NCBI RefSeq assembly: GCF_022179325.1
Contig: NZ_BPQQ01000029.1
Location: 1 to 43,948, forward strand
Direction of reading: 5' to 3'
DNA length: 43,948 nucleotides
Source of the DNA: Methylobacterium isbiliense
GTDB taxonomy: Bacteria; Pseudomonadota; Alphaproteobacteria; Rhizobiales; Beijerinckiaceae
In this document: positions 1-10,232 of the stretch, piece after piece
How the letters are laid out: each line of letters begins with the position of its first letter
How positions within the stretch are numbered: the first letter of the stretch is position 1
The notes under the pieces: generated by a model
Database searches by the model: none
What the model was told of the DNA's origin: nothing
What the model saw: only the letters and a program-made list of their open reading frames with translations
Made by a program: the position numbers and the translations under genes

Positions 1-51
1 TGTCGATCACCCGCTCGGCGACCGGCTGGATCGCCGAGCGGGTGATCGACA
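1..51. repeat. Perfect 21-bp inverted repeat at the left window edge
   Basis: Bases 1-21 are the exact reverse complement of 31-51, with a 9-base spacer. The first base of the window is the first base of the stem. Residues encoded by the outer arm do not resemble a GGDEF domain, whereas those from about base 31 onward do. I infer either a fold-back artefact or a contig break at a hairpin. Confidence 0.85.
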
Positions 52-1022
52 TCCTCACCCGGCCGTTCCTGATCGACGGGCACATCCTCAACGTCGGCAC
101 CAGCATCGGCATCGCCCTGGCGCCGACCGACGGGGCGAACCCGGAGCAGCTCATGCGCAATGCCGACCTCGCGCTCTACGGGGCCAAGGAGGACGGTCGC
201 GGCGGCTACCGGATGTTCGAGGACGGCATGAACGCCCGCATGCAGGCTCGCCGCACCCTCGAACTCGACCTGCGGCGCGCCATCGCCCGGCAGGAATTCG
301 AACTCCACTACCAGCCGCAGGTCGATGCGCGGAGCGGACGCTACGACGGGGCCGAAGCCCTGATCCGCTGGCATCACCCCGCGCACGGCCTCGTCTCGCC
401 GGCGCAGTTCATCCCGCTCGCCGAGGAGACGGGCCTCATCAACGCGATCGGCGAATGGGTGCTGCGCACGGCCTGCGCCGAGGCGCGGTCCTGGCCGGAC
501 CACCTCACGGTGGCGGTCAACCTCTCGCCCGTGCAGTTCCGCGATGTCCGGCTCGTCGCGATGATCCGGAGCATCCTGGCCGAGGCGGGGCTGCCGGGCT
601 CGCGCCTGGAGATCGAGATCACCGAGGGCACGCTGATGCAGGACGAGGAGCGCACCTTCGCGGTCCTCGGCGAGCTGCGGGCGGACGGCATCCGCATCTC
701 GATGGACGATTTCGGCACCGGCTATTCGAGCCTCAGCACCCTGCACCGCTTCCCCTTCGACAAGATCAAGATCGATCAGTCCTTCGTGCGCCGGGTCCCG
801 CACGACCGCGACAGCGTCGCGATCGTGCGGGCCATCGCGACGCTCGGGGCGAGTCTCGGCATCAAGACGACGGCCGAGGGCGTCGAGACCGATCGGCAAG
901 CCCGCTTCATCGCGGAGGAGGGCTGCGATCAGATTCAGGGCTACCTGGTCAGCCGACCGGTGCCGGCGGCCCGTATCGCCGTCCTGTTCCGCGATCCCCG
1001 CCCCCTGGCCGCCACGGCCTGA
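3..1022 (+). CDS. GGDEF-EAL cyclic-di-GMP signalling protein, 5'-truncated
   Basis: This is the C-terminal part of a protein that makes or degrades cyclic di-GMP. The frame is open to the window edge, so the true start lies outside. The first ~60 residues are the end of a GGDEF domain (VGTSIGIALAP, then NADLALYGAK). An EAL phosphodiesterase domain follows with its catalytic signature: EALIRW, the ITEGTL glutamate, DDFGTGYSSL, KIDQSFV and AEGVET. These residues suggest that the phosphodiesterase is active. Whether the GGDEF half is active cannot be judged, because its active site is off the window. The first 13 residues (from bases 3-41) fit the family poorly and fall inside the edge inverted repeat, so they may be artefactual. 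A BLUF photoreceptor gene follows on the same strand 290 bases downstream. Confidence 0.9.
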   Translation, partial: SITRSATGWIAERVIDILTRPFLIDGHILNVGTSIGIALAPTDGANPEQLMRNADLALYGAKEDGRGGYRMFEDGMNARMQARRTLELDLRRAIARQEFELHYQPQVDARSGRYDGAEALIRWHHPAHGLVSPAQFIPLAEETGLINAIGEWVLRTACAEARSWPDHLTVAVNLSPVQFRDVRLVAMIRSILAEAGLPGSRLEIEITEGTLMQDEERTFAVLGELRADGIRISMDDFGTGYSSLSTLHRFPFDKIKIDQSFVRRVPHDRDSVAIVRAIATLGASLGIKTTAEGVETDRQARFIAEEGCDQIQGYLVSRPVPAARIAVLFRDPRPLAATA

Positions 1023-1312
1023 GCGGAATGGCGCGGGCCCATTCCGCCAAGGCTTCGACGGTGCATCATCGTCGCCGCCGAACCGGTGACCACTTCTATG
1101 ATCGGCCCAGGATGCGGACGCATCGATCTCGATCCCGGGCAAGCCCGGAACCAACGGCCGTCCTCAACGACCGTTAATATTCGGCGCATCATGCTCGGCG
1201 CGGCCCCTCGTTCAAGGCCGCACGGGTCCTGCGCCAAGCTCCCGTCCGTGCACCCTTCTCCGAGACGACCGGCATCCGCATCGTCGGACGATACCCTGAG
1301 GACTGAGCCGCC

Positions 1313-1783
1313 ATGACGCTCCACCGCCTCCTCTACCGCAGCGACGTCGCGATGGTCGGCAGCGAGGCGACGATCCGCCAGCAGCTCGGTGAGATCGTCG
1401 CGATCTCGCAGGGGCGCAACGCCGCCGACGGGCTGACCGGCGCCCTGCTGCAGGCGCATGGCGTCTTCCTTCAGGTGCTGGAGGGCCCGCTCGACGCGAT
1501 CGAGCCCACCTTCGAGCGGATCTGCTGCGACCTGCGACACCGCCGGGTCGAACTGGTCGAGCTCGTGCCGATCGAGCAGCGGCTGTTCGCCGAATGGTCG
1601 ATGGGGGCGGTCATCCTCGACCGCGACGTCGAGGCGCTGCTGCCCTCCCGGGATGCGATGCGGGACCTCGCGGCCGATGCCGCCGGCGCGCAGGCCACGG
1701 TCGACCTGCTGCGCTCGCTGCTCGTGGCCGCACGCAGCCGCGCCCCGTCCCGCGCGAGCGGTGAGACCGCGTCGGTCACGTGA
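1313..1783 (+). CDS. BLUF-domain blue-light sensor
   Basis: This 156-residue protein is one BLUF (FAD-binding blue-light sensing) domain plus a short helical tail. The conserved residues are present: Tyr8 in LLYRS, Asn36 in the GRNAADGLTG stretch, Gln54 in FLQVLEG, and Trp95/Met97 in EWSMG. In characterised BLUF proteins the Tyr-Gln pair rearranges hydrogen bonds to flavin on illumination. There is no output domain, so it is a short-type BLUF that should act through a partner. The neighbouring EAL protein upstream is an obvious candidate, by analogy with BLUF control of cyclic di-GMP turnover. The ATG at 1313 follows a GGAC-like ribosome site and puts the domain at residue 3. A strong hairpin lies just after the stop. 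Confidence 0.9.
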   Translation: MTLHRLLYRSDVAMVGSEATIRQQLGEIVAISQGRNAADGLTGALLQAHGVFLQVLEGPLDAIEPTFERICCDLRHRRVELVELVPIEQRLFAEWSMGAVILDRDVEALLPSRDAMRDLAADAAGAQATVDLLRSLLVAARSRAPSRASGETASVT

Positions 1784-2219
1784 CCAGACCTGCGTGATCG
1801 GCCTCGGCCGGTGGGCCCGAAGCCCGCCGGCCGAGGCTCCTGGTCTGGCCTCCTGCTCGCCGCCGGGCCGGGGCCCTCTTCGGCGTGGGATGCGCGACGA
1901 GGCCTGCGGCGTGTCCGGATCGTCTCCGGACACGCCCTCGGCCCCGGCTTGGGGCGCGCGGGTCCGCCGCTGCGGCCCGCCACCGTCACGTGCGTGACGC
2001 AGAGGAGCGGTAAATCAACACGGAAATCATGCGCCGCACAGCCGCCCTGTACCGGACGGCGCTGCGCCATGACATGTCAAGACTCTGGAAACGGATGAAC
2101 CGGACCGAGGGGCCGGAAGACGCCGCGCGCGATCCGGAACGTCCGGTGGCCGGGCGTGTGGGGGCGGCCGACCGCAGCGTCGCGCCGCTCTCGGCGCGTC
2201 CCGCCACCCGGCAGGTGCC
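1784..2219. other. Intergenic region of 436 bases without a supported gene
   Basis: Besides the hairpin at 1801-1837 it holds a second perfect 12-bp hairpin (1908-1919 with 1925-1936, 5-base loop). Short open frames on both strands between about 1990 and 2220 have no recognisable domain and no convincing ribosome site. Termination or RNA-processing signals between two converging genes are the only content I can support. Confidence 0.5.
1801..1837 (+). terminator. Hairpin after the BLUF gene
   Basis: Bases 1801-1815 pair with 1823-1837 over 15 positions (one G-U wobble in RNA) around a 7-base loop. It lies 18 bases after the BLUF stop codon. No T-run follows, so intrinsic termination is uncertain; mRNA 3'-end protection is also possible. 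Confidence 0.5.
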
Positions 2220-2405
2220 CTAATGCACCACGCGCGTGGAGCTGGTGCGGAGGCGGTTGATTTCGTCCTTGAGGTGAAGCTTGCGCCGCTTGAGTTCGAC
2301 GATGCGCAGGTCGTCGGTCGAAGGGTGGGAGATCGCGTCCTGGATTTCGCGCTCGAGCGCCTCGTGCTTACGCTCGAGTTCGGACAGATGCGTTTGCAGC
2401 GACAT
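2220..2405 (-). CDS. DUF465 (YdcH-like) small coiled-coil protein
   Basis: A 61-residue, highly charged, predominantly helical protein of the DUF465/YdcH family. It shows two heptad-rich helices, ELERKHEALEREI and then LRIVELKRRKLHLKDEINRL; the ELKRRKL/LKDEI block is the family's hallmark. The biological role of the family is not established. The start is set by an AGGAGGA ribosome site 8 bases before the ATG at 2405; a longer in-frame reading upstream lacks such a site. A paralogue of the same family begins 180 bases away on the opposite strand, so the two share a divergent promoter region (2406-2584). Confidence 0.85.
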   Translation of the reverse strand: MSLQTHLSELERKHEALEREIQDAISHPSTDDLRIVELKRRKLHLKDEINRLRTSSTRVVH

Positions 2406-2584
2406 CAGCCGAGTCCTCCTGTCTTGGTTGCGACTTGCGTAGCCTGCCACAGACCGTGGCGCCTGTCGAAGGCATTCGTTGCTGCGGTGCAGGAACGTCG
2501 CGGTCGCCGAACCATCCGCTCAAGCTTCGCGCTTGCTGGAATCGGGCGGCTGGCGCATGCTCCGGACACGCGTCGGAAAGGGCG

Positions 2585-2806
2585 ATGATGGCGTTCGAGT
2601 TGAGTGCTGAATCGGCGGCCGAGTACGAGGCCGAGCTGGCGCGGCTGCGGGAGGAGCACCGCGACCTCGACGACGCGATCGAGGCGCTGATGCACCTCAC
2701 GGGCGGCGACCGGCTGCAGATCCAGCGCCTCAAGAAGCGCAAGCTCGCCCTGCGCGACCGGATCACTTTCCTGGAAGACCAGCTCACGCCCGACATCATC
2801 GCCTGA
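2585..2806 (+). CDS. DUF465 (YdcH-like) small coiled-coil protein, second copy
   Basis: A 73-residue paralogue of the divergently transcribed gene before it. Two helices are visible: YEAELARLREEHRDLDDAIEAL and then the family block around RLKKRKLALRDRITFLEDQL. The function is unknown. Two consecutive ATG codons (2585 and 2588) follow a GGAAAGG ribosome site; I chose the first. The gene precedes purE by about 100 bases on the same strand, an arrangement compatible with but not proving co-transcription. Confidence 0.85.
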   Translation: MMAFELSAESAAEYEAELARLREEHRDLDDAIEALMHLTGGDRLQIQRLKKRKLALRDRITFLEDQLTPDIIA

Positions 2807-2906
2807 GGGCGACTATCGGGCGGTTGCGGGCGCGGGGCCGCGCGGGTAGTGCGGGCGGACGGGCCGGCGGCCCGGCGTGCAACCTCTCAACGCTGAAGGC
2901 TCGACC

Positions 2907-3419
2907 ATGGCTGAAGGCTCGACCCTGACGGCATCGCCCCCGGTCGCGGTCATCATGGGCAGCCAGTCGGACTGGGCCACGATGCGCCACGCGGCCGAGA
3001 CCCTCGACGCGCTCGCCATCCCGTACGACGCCCGCATCGTCTCGGCCCACCGCACGCCGGACCGGCTCTTCGCCTTCGCCAAGGGGGCGCGGGAGGCCGG
3101 GTTCCGGGTGGTGATCGCGGGCGCCGGCGGGGCCGCGCACCTGCCCGGGATGGTGGCCGCGCTGACGCCGCTGCCGGTCTTCGGCGTGCCGGTCGAGTCC
3201 AAGGCGCTCTCCGGGCAGGACAGCCTGCTGTCGATCGTGCAGATGCCGGCCGGCATCCCGGTCGGCACCCTGGCGATCGGCCGGGCCGGTGCGGTCAACG
3301 CCGCGCTGCTCGCCGCCGCGGTGCTGGCGCTGCACGATCCCGGCCTCGCCGGGCGGCTCGACGCGTGGCGCACCCGCCAGACCGAGGCGGTGGCCGACCA
3401 GCCCGAGCGGACCGCGTGA
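2907..3419 (+). CDS. purE: N5-carboxyaminoimidazole ribonucleotide mutase, class I
   Basis: PurE moves the carboxyl group of N5-CAIR to C4 to give CAIR in de novo purine synthesis. The diagnostic features are MGSQSDW near the N terminus (phosphate binding), SAHRTPDR with the catalytic His, and the [10 protein letters not shown] segment. At 170 residues from the ATG at 2907 it has normal family length. An upstream in-frame GTG at 2877 would add ten residues. The sequence around the start is a short tandem duplication (15 bases at 2892-2906 and 2910-2924), which places a GAAGG ribosome site 7 bases before the chosen ATG. The stop overlaps the purK start by one base (TGATG), showing translational coupling; purK supplies its substrate. 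Confidence 0.95.
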   Translation: MAEGSTLTASPPVAVIMGSQSDWATMRHAAETLDALAIPYDARIVSAHRTPDRLFAFAKGAREAGFRVVIAGAGGAAHLPGMVAALTPLPVFGVPVESKALSGQDSLLSIVQMPAGIPVGTLAIGRAGAVNAALLAAAVLALHDPGLAGRLDAWRTRQTEAVADQPERTA

Positions 3420-4534
3420 TGGCCCCCTCCCCTCTCAAACCCGGCGCGACGATCGGCATCCTCGGCGGCGGCCAGCTCGGCCGCATGATCGCCGTCGCCG
3501 CGGCGCAGTACGGCCTCAAGGTGCACGTCTACGCCCCGGATCCGGACAGCCCGGCCTTCGACGTGGCGGGCACCGCCACGGTGGCAGCCTACGACGACGA
3601 GGTGGCGCTCGCCGCCTTCGCGGCCGGCGTCGACGTGGTCACGTACGAGTTCGAGAACATCCCGCGCCGCACCGCCGAGATCCTCGCCGGCATCCGCCCG
3701 CTGCACCCGAGCGCGGATGCGCTCGCCACCACGCAGGACCGGCTGACCGAGAAGAGCTTCGTGGCCGGGCTCGGCATCGCCACGGCGCCGTTCCGGGCGG
3801 TGGACGACGCGGAGGGCCTGGCCGCCGCCCTGGCCGATCTCGGCCTGCCGGCGGTGCTCAAGACCCGGCGCTTCGGCTACGACGGCAAGGGCCAGCGCAT
3901 GCTGCGGCCGGGCGATCCCGTCGACCCCGCCGCCGTGATGGCCGCCCTCGGCGGTCAGCCCTGCATCCTCGAAGGCTTCGTGCCCTTCGAGAGCGAGGTG
4001 TCGGTGGTGGCCGCGCGCACCGCGTCGGGCGCGTTCGCGGCCTTCGAGCCCTGCGGCAACGAGCATCGCGACCACATCCTGGCCCGCACCCTGGTGCCGG
4101 CGCCCGGCATGGAACCGGAGACCGCCGCGGAGGCGATGGCGGTGGCGCGCCGGATCGCCGAGGCGCTCGACTACGTCGGGGTGCTCGCGGTCGAGATGTT
4201 CCTGGTGCGCGGGCCAGACGGGCGGGCGGGCGTCGTGGTCAACGAGATCGCGCCGCGCGTCCACAATTCCGGGCACTGGACCATCGAGGGCGCGCTCACC
4301 TCGCAATTCGCCCAGCACGTGCGGGCGATCTGCGGCTGGCCGCTCGGCGCCACCGGCCGCGTCGGCGGCGCGCAGGTCGAGATGCTGAACCTCGTGGGCG
4401 AGGCCGCCCTGCGCTGGCCGGACTATCTCGCCGAACCCGGCAGCCACCTCCACCTCTACGGAAAGGGCAAGGCGCGCCCCGGCCGCAAGATGGGGCACGT
4501 GACCCGCCTCCTGCCCGGACAGGCCCCCGGGTGA
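3419..4534 (+). CDS. purK: N5-carboxyaminoimidazole ribonucleotide synthase
   Basis: PurK uses ATP and bicarbonate to carboxylate aminoimidazole ribonucleotide, making the substrate of the adjacent PurE. The 371-residue protein shows the N-terminal fold with [12 protein letters not shown] and an ATP-grasp domain: [14 protein letters not shown] for nucleotide binding, then a metal-binding VEMF...[15 protein letters not shown] segment. Length is typical. The start is the ATG that overlaps the purE stop, so the two are translated as a unit. Nothing looks damaged. The later purine gene purL lies 35 kb away in the same window and is not linked in operon. Confidence 0.95.
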   Translation: MAPSPLKPGATIGILGGGQLGRMIAVAAAQYGLKVHVYAPDPDSPAFDVAGTATVAAYDDEVALAAFAAGVDVVTYEFENIPRRTAEILAGIRPLHPSADALATTQDRLTEKSFVAGLGIATAPFRAVDDAEGLAAALADLGLPAVLKTRRFGYDGKGQRMLRPGDPVDPAAVMAALGGQPCILEGFVPFESEVSVVAARTASGAFAAFEPCGNEHRDHILARTLVPAPGMEPETAAEAMAVARRIAEALDYVGVLAVEMFLVRGPDGRAGVVVNEIAPRVHNSGHWTIEGALTSQFAQHVRAICGWPLGATGRVGGAQVEMLNLVGEAALRWPDYLAEPGSHLHLYGKGKARPGRKMGHVTRLLPGQAPG

Positions 4535-4769
4535 GGCCCCGCCGCCACAGGTGGTGCGCCCAAGGACCGGGCGGGCCGCCGGGCGCTGCGTGCAGCCACA
4601 CCTTCGCCACATCGCCGGGTGAACCGGAATCCACAGGCATCTTAAGCCGTCGTTCACCGCGATCCGGGACCGTGCTCCGCGAGCCGGGAGCCCGCGGGCG
4701 GTCCGGGTGCAACCCGTTGCACGAATGACGGACGGACGTGCGGCGCTGCCGCCGTTGGGGGAAGGGGCG

Positions 4770-5651
4770 ATGAAGAGAGCGATCGTGCTGCGCCGGGGAA
4801 GGCGGGCGTCCGTGATGGTCGGGGCGGCGGCGCTCGGCGCGCTGGCGCTCGCGGGCTGCGACACCGTCAGCCGCGCCACCGCGACGCGCCAGTTCGCCGT
4901 GCTCGACGCGGACAAGACCGGCGCCACCGACGTGAACATCGCCTCGCTCTCCGAGGTGATCCAGCGCAACCCGAACGACGCCGCCGCCTACAACACCCGG
5001 GGCGCCGCCTATGCGCGGGCCGGGAATTACGGCGAGGCCATCACCGACTTCACCAAGGCGGTGCAGCTCGACCCGAACTCGGCCTCCGCCTACAGCAACC
5101 GGGCGCTCGCGCAGCGCCAGACCGGCCGCAACGACGCGGCGCTGCAGGATTTCAGCCGGGCGATCAGCGCCGACCCGAACTACAGCGCCGCCTATATCGG
5201 GCGGGCGAACGTGCAGCGGGCGATGGGCAACTACGAGGCCGCCTACTCGGACCTCAGCCAGGCGATCCGCCTGACGCCGGAATCGGCCGAGGCCTACCAC
5301 GCCCGCGGCCTCGTGCGGCAGGCGCAGGGGCAGCACCGCGCGGCGATCGGCGACTTCGACGCCGCCATCGACCGCAACCCCTTCGTGGCCGCGCCCTACG
5401 CCGCCCGCGGCCAGAGTCTGATCGCCACGAACCAGTACGACAAGGCCATCGAGGACTACAACGCGGCGCTCAACGTCAACAACAAGGACGCGGATTCCTG
5501 GGCCTATCGCGGCCTCGCCTACGAGCGCTCGAACCGCCGCCAGGAGGCGACCGAGAGCTACCAGCGTGCCACCGCCATCGACCCCGGCAACGCCGTCGCG
5601 CGCCAGGGCCTCGGACGCTCGCAGGGCGGGATGGCCACCTTGTTCCGCTGA
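4770..5651 (+). CDS. Tetratricopeptide-repeat lipoprotein
   Basis: A 293-residue protein with a basic N terminus, a hydrophobic stretch and a lipobox (LALAGC, Cys30), so it should be lipid-anchored at the periplasmic side of a membrane. From about residue 55 to 285 it is built of roughly six to seven TPR units (recurring AYxNRGxAYxxxGxYxxAIxDFxxAIxxDPN patterns), which form protein-binding superhelices. It resembles NlpI-type lipoproteins in layout, but the partner is unknown. The ATG at 4770 follows a GGGGGAAGGGG ribosome site; longer in-frame readings would bury the signal peptide. A clear T-tailed terminator follows. Confidence 0.88.
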   Translation: MKRAIVLRRGRRASVMVGAAALGALALAGCDTVSRATATRQFAVLDADKTGATDVNIASLSEVIQRNPNDAAAYNTRGAAYARAGNYGEAITDFTKAVQLDPNSASAYSNRALAQRQTGRNDAALQDFSRAISADPNYSAAYIGRANVQRAMGNYEAAYSDLSQAIRLTPESAEAYHARGLVRQAQGQHRAAIGDFDAAIDRNPFVAAPYAARGQSLIATNQYDKAIEDYNAALNVNNKDADSWAYRGLAYERSNRRQEATESYQRATAIDPGNAVARQGLGRSQGGMATLFR

Positions 5652-5693
5652 CGGCCGCCCAGCCGCGCGCCGCCGAACCCGCGGCACGCCGCC

Positions 5694-5726
5694 AAACCCC
5701 TCGCCCGCCCGGACGAGGGGTTTTTT
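5694..5726 (+). terminator. Rho-independent terminator
   Basis: A 10-bp stem (5694-5703 with 5714-5723) ends in a run of six T (5721-5726), 42 bases after the TPR lipoprotein stop. This is the clearest intrinsic terminator in the window. It also lies just past the stop of the opposing FlaG-like gene and could serve both, though the T-run on that side has only three bases. Confidence 0.88.
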
Positions 5727-5741
5727 CATGCCCGCCGGCTC

Positions 5742-6116
5742 TCAGGCGGTGCGCGCCACCGTGGTGCCGATCGTGGTGGACTGAGTGGCCTGCACGTCGC
5801 GCGCGTAGGTCTTGGCGCGCAGGGCCTGCTCGGTCGGCAGCTGGTCGATGATCGAGCCGGAGGCCGGGTCGAGCACCTGGAAGACCATCAGCCGCGTGTC
5901 GGGGTCGCGACGGATCCGGACCTGGGACGCGTCGGGCTCCGCGGGGGGCCGGCCCTCCGCGATCGTGCGCTTGGCCTCCGGACTGAGATCGAGGGTGACG
6001 GCCGTGTCGAGGGGTGCGGAGTCGCGCGCGGGCTCGCTGCGCGGGGCGGGCGGCGGGGGCTCGGGCTCGATCGGCGCCGGTCCGGGCGGCGCCGCGAGGG
6101 GTCGGATGTCGATCAT
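5742..6116 (-). CDS. FlaG-like protein (tentative)
   Basis: A 124-residue soluble protein with a proline-rich, low-complexity first half and a conserved-looking C-terminal part (RIRRDPDTRLMVFQVLDPAS, then GSIIDQLPTEQALR). That half resembles the FlaG/YvyC fold, where a beta segment with D-x-x-T-x-x-x-V-F-x-V-x-D is followed by G-x-x-I-x-Q-x-P. FlaG proteins influence flagellar filament length, but no other flagellar gene is in the window, so the assignment is tentative. Start: ATG at 6116 with GGGGAG just upstream. It could equally be an uncharacterised alphaproteobacterial protein. Confidence 0.6.
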   Translation of the reverse strand: MIDIRPLAAPPGPAPIEPEPPPPAPRSEPARDSAPLDTAVTLDLSPEAKRTIAEGRPPAEPDASQVRIRRDPDTRLMVFQVLDPASGSIIDQLPTEQALRAKTYARDVQATQSTTIGTTVARTA

Positions 6117-6428
6117 CGGGACTCCCCGTGGTGATCACGATGGACCCGATCAGTGCCTCCGCGTGCCTACCGGACGCTTAATGCCGCCCGGCGGTCCGAA
6201 GGCTGTGTGAAGGAAGCGTGAAGCGTTCGGATAAAAACACCCCTGCGCCGTGCCGGCCCGGCCGCGCGGCGGGCCCCGCCGGCATCGCCATGCCCTTGCG
6301 GCGCCAGCCTGATTCCGGCCGGCAGGGCCCTGCCGGCGCTCTCCCGTCATGCCGGGTCCGCAGGTTAGGCGCTCGCCGATAACGGGCTGCCGTGCCGATG
6401 GTAACGGATGCCGGCTGTGCCACCCAAT
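6117..6428. other. Intergenic region without a supported gene
   Basis: It lies between the start of the FlaG-like gene and the 3' side of thiC. It contains a locally A+T-rich patch (about 6205-6240, with GTGAAGG/GTGAAGC repeats followed by GGATAAAAAC) that may belong to a promoter, but I cannot assign a transcript. Short open frames here have no recognisable protein signature. Confidence 0.4.
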
Positions 6429-6461
6429 CCGGGCGCCGCGGGGCGATGCCGCGGCGCCCGG
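6429..6461 (-). terminator. Hairpin downstream of thiC
   Basis: A perfect 13-bp GC-rich stem (6429-6441 with 6449-6461, 7-base loop) begins 9 bases after the thiC stop codon. There is no T-run on the minus strand after it, so it may be a factor-assisted terminator or an RNA-stabilising end. Confidence 0.5.
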
Positions 6462-6470
6462 GCGCGGTCG

Positions 6471-8530
<2,060 letters not shown>

Positions 8531-8738
8531 CCCGGACTGTCGGCGGCCCGGATCCCTTTGTCAATTGCCGGCGAACCGGACGGGACCCGCCCTCCCCTCG
8601 CCGCGGGCGGACGGGCCTCCCACATGGCGGGGGCCGGGGCGTCCGGCTTGCAGTGGGGGAGGCAAGGTATTGGGGCGGCGAAGCCGGCGCTGGCGCGATG
8701 ACGATCCGACGACCCACGGCCCGGCGCACGCCGCCCCG

Positions 8739-9044
8739 GTGATCTGCCCGCTCTGCGAGCGGCGGATCCCGCCGGGCGCCCGCCAGAGCCGTCACCACCT
8801 CACGCCGAAGCTCAAGGGCGGCACCCACGGCGAGACCGTGCGGCTGCACCAGATCTGCCATTCGGCGATCCATGCCCGCTACAGCGAGGCGGAGATCGCC
8901 CGGCGCCTCGCCGACGTCGCGCGCCTGCGCGAGGATCCCGAGATCGCCCGCTTCCTCGCCTGGGTCCGCACCAAGCCGGACGACTTCCACGCCGCCACGC
9001 GCCTCACCCGCGATCGCCGCGAGGCGCGACGGCAGGCACGCTGA
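8739..9044 (+). CDS. HNH-type nuclease-like protein
   Basis: A small protein of 101 residues with an HNH/zinc signature. A CPLC pair (Cys3, Cys6) is followed by RHHLTPK (His19, His20), LHQICHSAIHA (His37, Cys40, His41, His45), and an Arg/Lys-rich helical tail. HNH folds cut or bind DNA with a metal held by such His/Asn residues. Stand-alone copies like this are common in alphaproteobacteria and have no defined role. The start is uncertain: GTG 8739 begins right before the zinc motif, and no ATG in frame lies nearby upstream. There is no adjoining methylase, phage gene or intron that would explain it. Confidence 0.75.
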   Translation: MICPLCERRIPPGARQSRHHLTPKLKGGTHGETVRLHQICHSAIHARYSEAEIARRLADVARLREDPEIARFLAWVRTKPDDFHAATRLTRDRREARRQAR

Positions 9045-9148
9045 AGGAAGGGTTACGCCGAAGCAGCGGATTTGCGCGCTCCCGCGGGACCGGACCTTTA
9101 CGAGTGGCGGGCTACACCGGCGGCAACCGCTTGTCGCACGAGTCCGCC

Positions 9149-10228
9149 ATGCCCCACGCCACCCCGCCAACACCCGGCCGCCTCGCCTGGGTCGATGTCG
9201 CCAAGGGGATCTGCATCATCCTCGTGGTGATGATGCACTCGACCCTCGGGGTCGGGGAAGCGATGGGCGGCGAGGGCTTCCTGCACACGGTCGTGGCCTT
9301 CGCCAAGCCGTTCCGCATCCCGGACTTCTTCCTGCTCTCGGGCCTGTTCGTCGGGCGCGTGCTCGACCGGGACTGGCGCCTGTTCGGCGACCGGCGGGTG
9401 GTGCACTTCGCCTACTTCTACCTGCTCTGGACGCTGATCCAATCGGCGGTGAAGTACGGGCCGATCACCGACGGGGCGGGACCCGGCGCCTTCGCGGCCC
9501 ATCTCGCGCAGGCGCTCGTCGAGCCCTACTCGACGCTGTGGTTCATCTACCTGCTGGCGGTGTTCTCGGTCGTCACCAAGCTCACGCGCCGGGTGCCCTG
9601 GCCGCTGCTCCTCGGCGCCGCGGCGCTGATCGAGATCCTGCCGGTCGAGACGGGCATCCTGCTCGTCGACGAGTTCTGCGCCCGCTACGTCTACTTCCTG
9701 GGCGGCGCCCTGTTCGCCGAGCGCATCTTCCGGGTGGCCGATGCGGCCCGCGCCCGGGCGGGCCTCGCGCTCGCCGGCCTCGCCGCCTGGGCCTTGCTCA
9801 ACGGGGTGCTGGCCTTCACCCCCACCGGGCTGCCGGCGCACCCGACTCTGGCGAGCCTGCCCGTCGTGAGCCTCATGATCGGCACGGCCGGGGCGCTCGC
9901 GATCGTGGCGACCGCCGCCCTGCTCACCCGGGCCGGCGGCGCCGTGACGGCGGCCCTGCGGCACGTCGGCGAGCGCTCGATCGTGGTCTACCTCGCGTTC
10001 TTCCTGCCGATGGCCGCGACCCGCATCGCCCTCGTCAAGACCGGCGCGATCAGCGATGTCGGCCTCGCCTCGCTCGTCGTGACGGTGGCGGCGATCCTGG
10101 TGCCGCTCGCCCTGGAGCGGCTGGTGCGCCACACCCCGGCCCGGTTCCTGTTCGTGCGGCCGCGCGCCTTCCACATCGCGCCGGCGCGGCCGGCGCGGGC
10201 CGAGGTCGCGGCCCTGCGCAGCGCCTGA
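9149..10228 (+). CDS. Acyltransferase family 3 membrane protein
   Basis: A 359-residue polytopic membrane protein with about ten hydrophobic segments. The family signature is at the N terminus: a WVDVAKGICIILVVMMH stretch with the His thought to act in acyl transfer, followed by RIPDFFLLSGLF. Members of this family O-acylate sugars of exopolysaccharide, LPS or glucans; OpgC-like proteins share the architecture. The acceptor cannot be read from this sequence. The ATG at 9149 was chosen because the conserved domain begins ten residues later; an upstream GTG (9104) would add a hydrophilic tail. It converges with the YqeY gene with only 4 bases between stops. Confidence 0.85.
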   Translation: MPHATPPTPGRLAWVDVAKGICIILVVMMHSTLGVGEAMGGEGFLHTVVAFAKPFRIPDFFLLSGLFVGRVLDRDWRLFGDRRVVHFAYFYLLWTLIQSAVKYGPITDGAGPGAFAAHLAQALVEPYSTLWFIYLLAVFSVVTKLTRRVPWPLLLGAAALIEILPVETGILLVDEFCARYVYFLGGALFAERIFRVADAARARAGLALAGLAAWALLNGVLAFTPTGLPAHPTLASLPVVSLMIGTAGALAIVATAALLTRAGGAVTAALRHVGERSIVVYLAFFLPMAATRIALVKTGAISDVGLASLVVTVAAILVPLALERLVRHTPARFLFVRPRAFHIAPARPARAEVAALRSA

Positions 10229-10232
10229 CGGA

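Noticed and set aside
1986-2223. Short open frames on both strands in the 1.8-2.2 kb gap
   Set aside because: No ribosome site, no domain and an arginine-rich composition expected from noncoding GC-rich DNA.
2813-4969. A long open reading frame antisense to purE and purK (about 718 codons)
   Set aside because: GC-rich codon bias opens antisense frames; it has no domain, and sense genes are unmistakable.
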